A stretch of 10,000 nt of DNA, taken from assembly GCF_038049935.1 (NCBI RefSeq), contig NZ_CP145886.1, positions 1-10,000 on the forward strand, read 5' to 3'. Every line of letters begins with the position of its first letter. The stretch's first letter is position 1. A program made the position numbers and the translations under genes. Shown here piece by piece: positions 1 to 6,712 of this stretch. Origin of the DNA: Rossellomorea sp. y25. GTDB lineage: Bacteria > Bacillota > Bacilli > Bacillales > Bacillaceae_B. The notes below the pieces were generated by a model. That model was not told where the DNA came from. It searched no databases and worked only from the letters and a program-made list of their open reading frames with translations.

Positions 1-69
1 CATCGCATTGTATTTTTATTAGATATCGAGAGTTAACGGATGTTATAGCACATAATTGTTGTACAGAAG

Positions 70-78
70 TTATACAAA
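70..78 (+). promoter_or_regulatory. Weak DnaA-box-like site upstream of dnaA
   Basis: The nonamer TTATACAAA differs from the general box TTATNCACA at one position (A for C at position 8). It lies 23 bases before the dnaA start, where related Bacillus species carry DnaA boxes that take part in origin function and dnaA autorepression. It also forms the right half of a small dyad (TTGTA at 59-63, TACAA at 73-77). A second near match, TTATAGCACA at 43-52, carries one extra base. Most of the upstream box cluster would lie outside this window, so the assignment is tentative. Confidence 0.35.
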
Positions 79-100
79 CTGAGAAAAGGAGGGATCAGGA

Positions 101-1447
101 TTGGAGAATATCGGGGATCTTTGGAGCAAAGCCTTAGAAAGCATCGAAAAAAAGATAAGCAAACCGAGCTTTGACACTTGGTTAAAGTCGACTAAGGCAC
201 ATTCCATACAAGGGGACACTCTTGTCATTACAGCTCCAAATGAATTTGCGCGGGATTGGTTAGAAGGACGCTACTCTCAATTAATCTCCGGGGTTTTGTA
301 TGATATAACGGGCGAAGAATTGGTCGTGAAATTCATCATTCCTCAAAACCAGGAGCCGGAAGAGTTTGATATTCAATTACCGCCAAAGAAATCGATGAAA
401 GACGATGATCAGCAGGATATCAATCAAAATATGCTGAACGCTAAATATACATTCGACACCTTTGTCATCGGTTCGGGCAACCGTTTCGCCCATGCTGCTT
501 CTTTAGCTGTGGCTGAAGCACCTGCAAAAGCCTATAATCCCTTGTTTATTTATGGTGGAGTGGGACTGGGTAAAACTCACTTAATGCATGCGATCGGACA
601 TTATGTACTGGAGCATAATCCTGCTGCTAAAGTGGTTTATCTATCCTCTGAGAAATTCACGAACGAATTCATTAACTCCATTCGAGACAATAAAGCAGTC
701 GATTTCCGCAATAAGTACCGCAGCGTTGATGTTTTATTAATAGATGACATTCAATTTTTAGCAGGAAAAGAACAAACACAAGAGGAATTTTTCCATACTT
801 TTAATACCTTACATGAAGAAAGCAAGCAGATTGTCATTTCCAGTGATCGGCCACCGAAAGAAATTCCGACACTCGAAGACAGACTTCGCTCTCGATTCGA
901 ATGGGGTCTTATTACAGACATAACACCGCCAGATCTCGAGACGAGAATTGCGATTTTACGAAAAAAAGCAAAGGCTGAAGGATTGGACATTCCAAATGAA
1001 GCCATGCTTTATATAGCTAATCAAATCGATTCAAACATTCGTGAGTTAGAGGGCGCTTTAATCCGGGTTGTTGCGTACTCTTCTCTTATAAATAAAGATA
1101 TTAACGCTGATCTGGCAGCTGAAGCTTTGAAAGATATCATTCCGAGCTCAAAACCGCGGGTTATCACCATCCAGGAAATTCAACGTGTCGTTGGAGAGCA
1201 CTTCAATGTGAAGCTGGAAGACTTTAAGGCCAAGAAACGAACAAAGTCCATTGCGTTTCCCCGACAGATCGCTATGTATCTATCCAGGGAAATGACGGAT
1301 TCTTCACTTCCAAAGATCGGGGAAGAGTTCGGCGGTCGGGATCACACGACTGTCATTCATGCTCATGAGAAGATCAGTACATTACTCGGAGCAGATGCTC
1401 TTCTTCAGCAGCAACTGAAAGAAATTCGTGAGTCTTTGAAGAGTTAA
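101..1447 (+). CDS. dnaA: Chromosomal replication initiator protein DnaA
   Basis: AAA+ ATPase that binds DnaA boxes, forms an ATP-dependent filament on oriC, melts the origin and helps load the replicative helicase; it also regulates transcription, including its own. At 448 residues it is close to B. subtilis DnaA (446, recalled). Visible parts: domain I (about 1-85, ENIGDLW start), a variable linker (about 86-110), AAA+ domain with Walker [10 protein letters not shown] (152-160), Walker [10 protein letters not shown] (212-220), sensor I near VISSDRPP (245-252), probable arginine finger R264 in LRSRF, sensor [11 protein letters not shown] (314-322), and C-terminal DNA-binding domain with the signature [15 protein letters not shown] (411-425). 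The start is TTG at 101, chosen because GGAGGG ends seven bases upstream and the protein then begins exactly like its relatives. oriC follows two bases after the stop. Confidence 0.99.
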   Translation: MENIGDLWSKALESIEKKISKPSFDTWLKSTKAHSIQGDTLVITAPNEFARDWLEGRYSQLISGVLYDITGEELVVKFIIPQNQEPEEFDIQLPPKKSMKDDDQQDINQNMLNAKYTFDTFVIGSGNRFAHAASLAVAEAPAKAYNPLFIYGGVGLGKTHLMHAIGHYVLEHNPAAKVVYLSSEKFTNEFINSIRDNKAVDFRNKYRSVDVLLIDDIQFLAGKEQTQEEFFHTFNTLHEESKQIVISSDRPPKEIPTLEDRLRSRFEWGLITDITPPDLETRIAILRKKAKAEGLDIPNEAMLYIANQIDSNIRELEGALIRVVAYSSLINKDINADLAAEALKDIIPSSKPRVITIQEIQRVVGEHFNVKLEDFKAKKRTKSIAFPRQIAMYLSREMTDSSLPKIGEEFGGRDHTTVIHAHEKISTLLGADALLQQQLKEIRESLKS

Positions 1448-1449
1448 TC

Positions 1450-1458
1450 TTACACACA
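1450..1458 (+). promoter_or_regulatory. DnaA box (TTACACACA, one mismatch)
   Basis: The nonamer TTACACACA differs from TTATNCACA only at position 4. It begins just after the dnaA stop codon and marks the left edge of the box cluster. It is probably a lower-affinity site. Confidence 0.5.
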
Positions 1459-1472
1459 AAAAAACTGGATAA

Positions 1473-1481
1473 TGTGAATAA
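1473..1481 (-). promoter_or_regulatory. DnaA box (TTATTCACA on minus strand)
   Basis: The plus strand reads TGTGAATAA, whose complement TTATTCACA matches TTATNCACA fully and differs from the strongest form TTATCCACA only at the free position. It points away from the unwinding tract. Confidence 0.75.
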
Positions 1482-1503
1482 CTAAGACAAACTAGCACAC
1501 AGT

Positions 1504-1521
1504 CTGTCCACATGTGGATAG
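1504..1521. promoter_or_regulatory. Abutting inverted pair of DnaA boxes
   Basis: CTGTCCACA (1504-1512, plus strand, two mismatches to TTATCCACA) directly abuts CTATCCACA (1513-1521, minus strand, one mismatch). Together they form an 18-base palindrome with one mismatched pair (G1506 against T1519), and the inner 12 bases, TCCACATGTGGA, are perfect. The same arrangement is present in the B. subtilis origin as I recall it, so it appears to be a conserved origin element and not a terminator. Confidence 0.75.
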
Positions 1522-1547
1522 GCTGTGTTTACGTTGAATCCACACAC

Positions 1548-1556
1548 TTATCCACA
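1548..1556 (+). promoter_or_regulatory. Consensus DnaA box TTATCCACA
   Basis: This is a perfect TTATCCACA, the only perfect consensus copy I find in the window. It points toward the DnaA-trios, and its right end lies 12 bases before the first triplet. That is the position of the anchoring box from which DnaA filaments are thought to grow into the unwinding element. Confidence 0.93.
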
Positions 1557-1564
1557 TATCAACA
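1556..1564 (+). promoter_or_regulatory. Degenerate trio-proximal DnaA box (ATATCAACA)
   Basis: ATATCAACA overlaps the preceding consensus box by one base and has two mismatches to TTATCCACA (positions 1 and 6). B. subtilis has a degenerate box at the same place. By position it should be the last double-stranded site before the GC-rich step and the trios. It is called on location more than on sequence match. Confidence 0.5.
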
Positions 1565-1568
1565 GGCC

Positions 1569-1586
1569 CTACTACTTCTATTACTA
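1569..1586 (+). promoter_or_regulatory. DnaA-trio element (six triplets)
   Basis: On the plus strand the triplets read CTA CTA CTT CTA TTA CTA. The complementary strand therefore carries 3'-GAT GAT GAA GAT AAT GAT-5', and five of the six fit the published 3'-(G/A)AT-5' pattern. They follow the GC-rich GGCCC step and lead into the AT-rich tract, the arrangement used by DnaA to bind and stretch a single strand in B. subtilis. Confidence 0.85.
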
Positions 1587-1612
1587 TTTTTTAAATAAAT
1601 TATTAGTATATG
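1587..1612. other. AT-rich DNA unwinding element
   Basis: Apart from one internal G (1606) and the final G (1612), this stretch is entirely A and T, including six Ts followed by alternating A/T blocks. It sits directly after the DnaA-trios and is the most easily melted part of the origin, so it is the likely site of first strand opening. It ends about 30 bases before the dnaN ribosome binding site. Confidence 0.85.
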
Positions 1613-1653
1613 ATTCAGTCCATAAAATTATGTGCAAATTGGAGGAATAAATC

Positions 1654-2790
1654 ATGAAATTTGTTATTCAAAGGGACTATCTTGTTCAAAGCGTCCAAGA
1701 TGTCATGAAAGCAGTAACGTCAAGAACAACCATTCCCATTCTTACAGGAATAAAAATTATTGCTACTGAAGATGGCGTAACATTAACAGGTAGTGATTCA
1801 GATATTTCAATTGAATCTTTTATTCCGAATGAGGAAGAAGGTTCAGAAATTGTAGAGATCATGGAAACTGGAGGAATTGTTCTTCAAGCTAAGTTCTTTA
1901 GTGAAATCGTTAAGAAATTACCTAAAGATACAGTGGAAATTGAAGTTCAAAATCATTTCCAAACGGTTATTCGTTCGGGGCAGGCGGAATTTAATTTAAA
2001 CGGTTTAGATCCGGAAGAGTACCCACATCTTCCTCAGATTGAAGAAGGAAACGGAATTAAAGTTTCAACCGATCTTCTAAAAACGATGATCAGACAGACC
2101 GTATTTGCAGTGTCCACCTCAGAAACACGCCCCATCTTGACAGGTGTAAACTGTCAGATTGAAAACGGGGAACTAAGCTGTATTGCAACAGATAGTCACA
2201 GACTTGCGATGAGAAAAGCGCCAATTGAAACAAATCATGATGCTTCATACAATATTGTGATTCCAGGGAAAAGCTTAAACGAGCTGAATAAAATCCTTGA
2301 TGATACTGAAGAGCCTGTGGAAATCGTGATCACTGAAAACCAAGTGCTATTCAAAGCGAAGCACTTATTATTCTTCTCAAGATTATTAGAAGGGAATTAC
2401 CCTGACACAAGTCGATTGATTCCTTCAGATACAAAAACAGAACTAACGCTGAATACGAAAGAATTTTTACAAGCGATAGACCGTGCGTCATTACTTGCCA
2501 GAGAAGGAAGAAACAACGTAGTGAAACTTTCAACTCTGGATGGCGGCATGATTGAGATTTCGTCTAACACACCGGAGATCGGGAAAGTAATCGAACAGGT
2601 GCAAAGCCAGTCCATTGAAGGAGAAGAACTGAAGATCTCCTTTAGTGCTAAATATATGATGGATGCGTTAAAGGCCATTGAAGGAACCGAAATTTATGTA
2701 AACTTCACTGGAGCCATGAGACCGTTCGTACTGAAACCACTTCATGATGATTCGATCCTTCAGTTGATTCTTCCAGTTAGAACGTACTAA
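1654..2790 (+). CDS. dnaN: DNA polymerase III beta subunit (sliding clamp)
   Basis: Forms the ring-shaped homodimer that encircles DNA and tethers the replicative polymerase; it is also a docking platform for repair and initiation-control proteins. At 378 residues it equals the B. subtilis length (recalled). Three similar clamp domains are expected at roughly 1-125, 128-248 and 250-378. Family landmarks include SRTTIPILTG (23-32), TSETRPILTG (155-164), ATDSHRLA (178-185) and the C-terminal LILPVRTY (371-378). The last two help form the pocket that binds clamp-binding peptides, together with MRPF (355-358). The ATG follows GGAGGA (1641-1646) at a normal distance. The gene lies just after oriC and ends at an intrinsic terminator, so it is probably cotranscribed with dnaA. 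A separate dnaN promoter is not clear. Confidence 0.99.
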   Translation: MKFVIQRDYLVQSVQDVMKAVTSRTTIPILTGIKIIATEDGVTLTGSDSDISIESFIPNEEEGSEIVEIMETGGIVLQAKFFSEIVKKLPKDTVEIEVQNHFQTVIRSGQAEFNLNGLDPEEYPHLPQIEEGNGIKVSTDLLKTMIRQTVFAVSTSETRPILTGVNCQIENGELSCIATDSHRLAMRKAPIETNHDASYNIVIPGKSLNELNKILDDTEEPVEIVITENQVLFKAKHLLFFSRLLEGNYPDTSRLIPSDTKTELTLNTKEFLQAIDRASLLAREGRNNVVKLSTLDGGMIEISSNTPEIGKVIEQVQSQSIEGEELKISFSAKYMMDALKAIEGTEIYVNFTGAMRPFVLKPLHDDSILQLILPVRTY

Positions 2791-2800
2791 TGAATAGACA

Positions 2801-2838
2801 AGAGCCGATGCCTTTCACATGAGGTATTGGCTCTTTTT
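2801..2838 (+). terminator. Intrinsic terminator of dnaA-dnaN
   Basis: A 13-base-pair stem (2801-2813 with 2822-2834), containing two G-U pairs, closes an 8-base loop and runs into a T tract (2834-2838). It starts 10 bases after the dnaN stop and separates dnaA-dnaN from the following operon. Confidence 0.9.
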
Positions 2839-2901
2839 CTACACTTCATCTGGTAATTGAAGGAATTCCTCTCGTCTATTCAATGAAAAATCCAATGATA
2901 A

Positions 2902-2937
2902 CAAGGACAAATTGCTCTGCGAGTCCTTGCTGATTTT
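2902..2937 (+). other. Weak hairpin upstream of rlbA promoter
   Basis: CAAGGAC (2902-2908) pairs with GTCCTTG (2923-2929), giving 7 base pairs around a 14-base loop. Five Ts follow (2933-2937), but only after three other bases. It could be a weak back-up terminator for readthrough from dnaN. It lies upstream of the predicted promoter and so cannot act on transcripts from it. Confidence 0.3.
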
Positions 2938-2944
2938 TCGTTAG

Positions 2945-2973
2945 TTGTGACTTAACTCCATTTAGAGTAAAAT
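2945..2973 (+). promoter_or_regulatory. Sigma-A-type promoter for rlbA-recF-remB-gyrB
   Basis: TTGTGA (2945-2950) and TAAAAT (2968-2973) are separated by exactly 17 bases. The -10 hexamer matches TATAAT at five of six positions and the -35 matches TTGACA at four of six. Transcription would begin near 2980, about 30 bases before rlbA. It follows the dnaN terminator, as expected for the start of a new operon. Confidence 0.7.
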
Positions 2974-3011
2974 AAGATATTAGAGACTTTATACGGAAAG
3001 TAGTGATTTTA

Positions 3012-3230
3012 GTGGCGAAAGAGATCACCATTGAAACAGAAATCATCACATTGGGACAATTCCTGAAGCTTGCTGAAGTAATTCAGTCCGGCGGGATGGC
3101 GAAGTGGTTCTTAAGTGAATATGAAGTATACATAAATGGCGAACAAGACCAAAGAAGAGGCAGAAAACTCACAATTGGTGACACAATTGAAATTCCGGAA
3201 GTAGGAGTATTTGTGGTTGCTGGAGAATAA
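3012..3230 (+). CDS. rlbA: S4-domain RNA-binding protein RlbA (YaaA)
   Basis: Small S4-like RNA-binding protein of 72 residues. The B. subtilis homologue (71 residues, recalled) has been linked to 50S ribosome assembly; its exact RNA target is uncertain. Nearly the whole protein is one S4 fold, running from [13 protein letters not shown] (12-24) through [19 protein letters not shown] (26-44) to [14 protein letters not shown] (48-61); the arginine/lysine patch is the likely RNA contact. I place the start at GTG 3012 because the protein then begins [15 protein letters not shown], in register with its relatives, and the weak GGAAAG site (2995-3000) is 11 bases away. The in-frame GTG at 3003 would leave only two bases after that site. 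recF starts 17 bases downstream in the same operon. Confidence 0.93.
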   Translation: MAKEITIETEIITLGQFLKLAEVIQSGGMAKWFLSEYEVYINGEQDQRRGRKLTIGDTIEIPEVGVFVVAGE

Positions 3231-3247
3231 TAAAGGGTGTTATTTCC

Positions 3248-4366
3248 ATGTACATTGAACAATTAGAATTAAGAAACTATCGAAATTACGAATCAATCGA
3301 CGTGAGTTTCGAAAATAAGGTGAACGTAATTCTTGGAGAGAATGCTCAAGGGAAGACCAATATTATGGAGTCTATCTATGTACTGGCTATGGCTAAATCC
3401 CACCGGACTTCAAATGATAAAGATTTAATCCGTTGGGACGAGGAATATGCTAAAATAAAAGGTAGGATTCAGAAATATAATGGCGCGTTACCATTGGAGC
3501 TTGTCCTGTCAAAAAAGGGAAAAAAAGCGAAAAGTAATCACCTTGAACAATCTAAACTAAGTCAATATGTCGGCAATATGAATGTTGTCATGTTCGCGCC
3601 TGAAGATCTCCATTTAGTAAAAGGGAGCCCTCAAGTAAGGCGTCGTTTTATTGATATGGAAATCGGTCAGGTTTCTCCTGTTTATTTACATGATATCAGC
3701 CTTTATCAAAAAATATTACAGCAACGGAACCATTATCTGAAACAATTGCAAACGAGAAAACAAAAAGACCAGACCATGCTGGATGTCTTGACGGAACAGT
3801 TCATAGAGATGGCTGTGAAAATTACGAAAAAGCGCTTTGAGTTCGTTCAGCTGTTAGAAAGTTGGGCAAAACCGATCCATTCTGGGATATCCAGGAACTT
3901 AGAAACCTTAGAAATCGTATATAAACCGTCTTTAGATGTATCAGATAATCAAGAATGGTCAAAAATGGTAGATATATATGAGCAGAAATTTGATGGTATC
4001 CGCGAACGGGAAATTGATCGCGGTGTGACCCTGGTCGGGCCACATCGGGACGATCTTCAATTTATTGTGAATGGACGGGATGTTCAAACATTTGGATCGC
4101 AGGGGCAGCAACGGACAACAGCCCTCTCTGTGAAGCTTGCAGAAATCGAGCTGATTCATTCTGAAATTAAAGAATATCCCATCTTACTTCTTGATGATGT
4201 CTTGTCTGAATTAGATGATTATCGACAGTCACATTTACTAAATACCATCCAAGGGAAAGTTCAAACCTTTGTCACGACCACGAACGTGGATGGAATTGAC
4301 CATCAAACCTTAAACGAAGCGACTACTTTTGAAGTGGAAGCCGGATCAATGAAAAGACTGAAATGA
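3248..4366 (+). CDS. recF: DNA replication and repair protein RecF
   Basis: SMC-like ATPase that binds single/double-strand DNA junctions and, with RecO and RecR, loads RecA at gaps and stalled forks. At 372 residues it is close to the B. subtilis protein (370, recalled). It starts [14 protein letters not shown], typical of the family. Walker A is GENAQGKT (30-37), the ABC-type signature lies around [12 protein letters not shown] (282-293), and Walker B with the D-loop is [12 protein letters not shown] (312-323, acidic D316/D317). The middle (about 120-240) is the mostly helical arm. The ATG at 3248 lies eight bases after an AAGGGTG site. The TGA stop overlaps the ribosome binding site of remB, which suggests translational coupling. 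No LexA-type operator is visible nearby. Confidence 0.98.
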   Translation: MYIEQLELRNYRNYESIDVSFENKVNVILGENAQGKTNIMESIYVLAMAKSHRTSNDKDLIRWDEEYAKIKGRIQKYNGALPLELVLSKKGKKAKSNHLEQSKLSQYVGNMNVVMFAPEDLHLVKGSPQVRRRFIDMEIGQVSPVYLHDISLYQKILQQRNHYLKQLQTRKQKDQTMLDVLTEQFIEMAVKITKKRFEFVQLLESWAKPIHSGISRNLETLEIVYKPSLDVSDNQEWSKMVDIYEQKFDGIREREIDRGVTLVGPHRDDLQFIVNGRDVQTFGSQGQQRTTALSVKLAEIELIHSEIKEYPILLLDDVLSELDDYRQSHLLNTIQGKVQTFVTTTNVDGIDHQTLNEATTFEVEAGSMKRLK

Positions 4367-4375
4367 GGTGTTACC

Positions 4376-4630
4376 TTGTACATACATGTTGGAGAAGATG
4401 TCATGGTACGTACAGATGAAATCATCGCAATTATTGATCGAGACACCGTTCAATTTTCAGAGGAAATTCAACACTTCTTAAAAACGAAAGATAAAAACCT
4501 TTGTAATCTTGCAAAGGGTTCATATAAATCTCTTGTTATTACGTCTAATCAGTTGTATCTTTCACCACTGGCATCAAGTACGTTAAAGAAACGATCAAAG
4601 AAATACTCAAACTATGAGAATTTATTATAG
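4376..4630 (+). CDS. remB: Extracellular matrix regulator RemB (DUF370 family)
   Basis: Small protein of 84 residues (B. subtilis RemB/YaaB: 81, recalled). RemB belongs to the DUF370 family, whose paralogue RemA is a DNA-binding activator of biofilm matrix operons in B. subtilis; RemB is genetically linked to the same process. Diagnostic segments are MYIHVGEDVMVRTDEIIAIID (1-21) and KSLVITSNQLYLSPLASSTLKKR (51-73). The latter contains the SPLASSTL motif typical of the family. The middle (22-48) is divergent. The start is TTG at 4376, supported by GAGGTG (4365-4370), which overlaps the recF stop, and by alignment of the MYIH start. No terminator is visible before gyrB, 42 bases downstream. Confidence 0.93.
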   Translation: MYIHVGEDVMVRTDEIIAIIDRDTVQFSEEIQHFLKTKDKNLCNLAKGSYKSLVITSNQLYLSPLASSTLKKRSKKYSNYENLL

Positions 4631-4666
4631 AAATATAAAGCCCTGAAGGTTAGAAAGTGTAGGTGA

Positions 4667-6604
<1,938 letters not shown>

Positions 6605-6614
6605 AATAAAATAA

Positions 6615-6646
6615 ACAGGATAGACATGCGTGCTATCCTGTCTTTT
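6615..6646 (+). terminator. Possible partial terminator between gyrB and gyrA
   Basis: ACAGGATAG (6615-6623) pairs perfectly with CTATCCTGT (6633-6641), nine base pairs around a nine-base loop. Only four Ts follow, after one C, so termination may be incomplete. It begins 10 bases after the gyrB stop and would reduce but not abolish readthrough from gyrB into gyrA. It could instead protect the 3' end of processed gyrB mRNA. Confidence 0.6.
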
Positions 6647-6652
6647 ACATAG

Positions 6653-6683
6653 CGGACAAGGTAAAGAATGAGAAAGGTATAAA
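6653..6683 (+). promoter_or_regulatory. Weak candidate promoter for gyrA
   Basis: TATAAA (6678-6683) is a fair -10, but the best -35, CGGACA (6653-6658), matches four of six positions and lies 19 bases away, longer than ideal. The case rests partly on position: it follows a terminator-like hairpin and precedes gyrA by 29 bases. Gyrase genes often have supercoiling-sensitive, sub-optimal promoters, but that is inference here. Confidence 0.3.
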
Positions 6684-6691
6684 TCTTTCTT

Positions 6692-6710
6692 TAAAAGGAG
6701 GTCCCTTTTA
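6692..6710 (+). promoter_or_regulatory. gyrA ribosome binding site in a small hairpin
   Basis: AAGGAGGT (6695-6702) is close to a perfect Shine-Dalgarno sequence, 10 bases before the gyrA ATG. TAAAAGG (6692-6698) can pair with CCTTTTA (6704-6710), placing half of the site in a 7-base-pair stem and the rest in a 5-base loop. The stem is mostly A-U pairs, so it may be only marginally stable. Confidence 0.5.
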
Positions 6711-6712
6711 CT

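Larger units (their letters stand above)
1448..1653 (+). other. oriC: oriC, unwinding region between dnaA and dnaN
   Basis: This spacer of 206 bases holds the elements of a Bacillus-type basal unwinding system in the expected order. There is a cluster of DnaA boxes in both orientations (1450-1564), a GC-rich step GGCCC (1565-1569), six DnaA-trio triplets (1569-1586) and an almost pure AT stretch (1587-1612). The block from the palindromic boxes through the trios strongly resembles the B. subtilis dnaA-dnaN spacer as I recall it. DnaA bound at the proximal boxes is known in B. subtilis to extend along the trios and open the duplex. No transcription terminator is visible, so dnaA transcripts can run through the origin into dnaN. 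Confidence 0.93.

Noticed and set aside
1..100. A dnaA promoter in the first 100 bases
   Set aside because: CATAAT (51-56) and similar hexamers lack any -35 at a proper distance. The promoter probably lies upstream of the window.
1483..1492. Spo0A-box-like sequence in oriC
   Set aside because: The complement TTTGTCTTA has two mismatches to the 0A box, including a core position, and is too weak to claim.
1600..1628. A separate dnaN promoter (TTATTA with TAAAAT)
   Set aside because: The -35 matches only three of six positions, and AT-rich origin DNA produces such matches by chance.
2861..2870. Perfect 10-base palindrome AGGAATTCCT between dnaN and rlbA
   Set aside because: It does not extend with symmetry, matches no operator I know, and short palindromes of this size occur by chance.
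3003..3230. Longer rlbA start at GTG 3003
   Set aside because: It would leave only two bases between the weak ribosome binding site and the start, and adds three residues not seen in relatives. GTG 3012 aligns with the known N-terminus.
3231..3247. LexA/SOS operator near recF
   Set aside because: No CGAAC-N4-GTTCG-type sequence is present in the recF leader or the operon promoter region.
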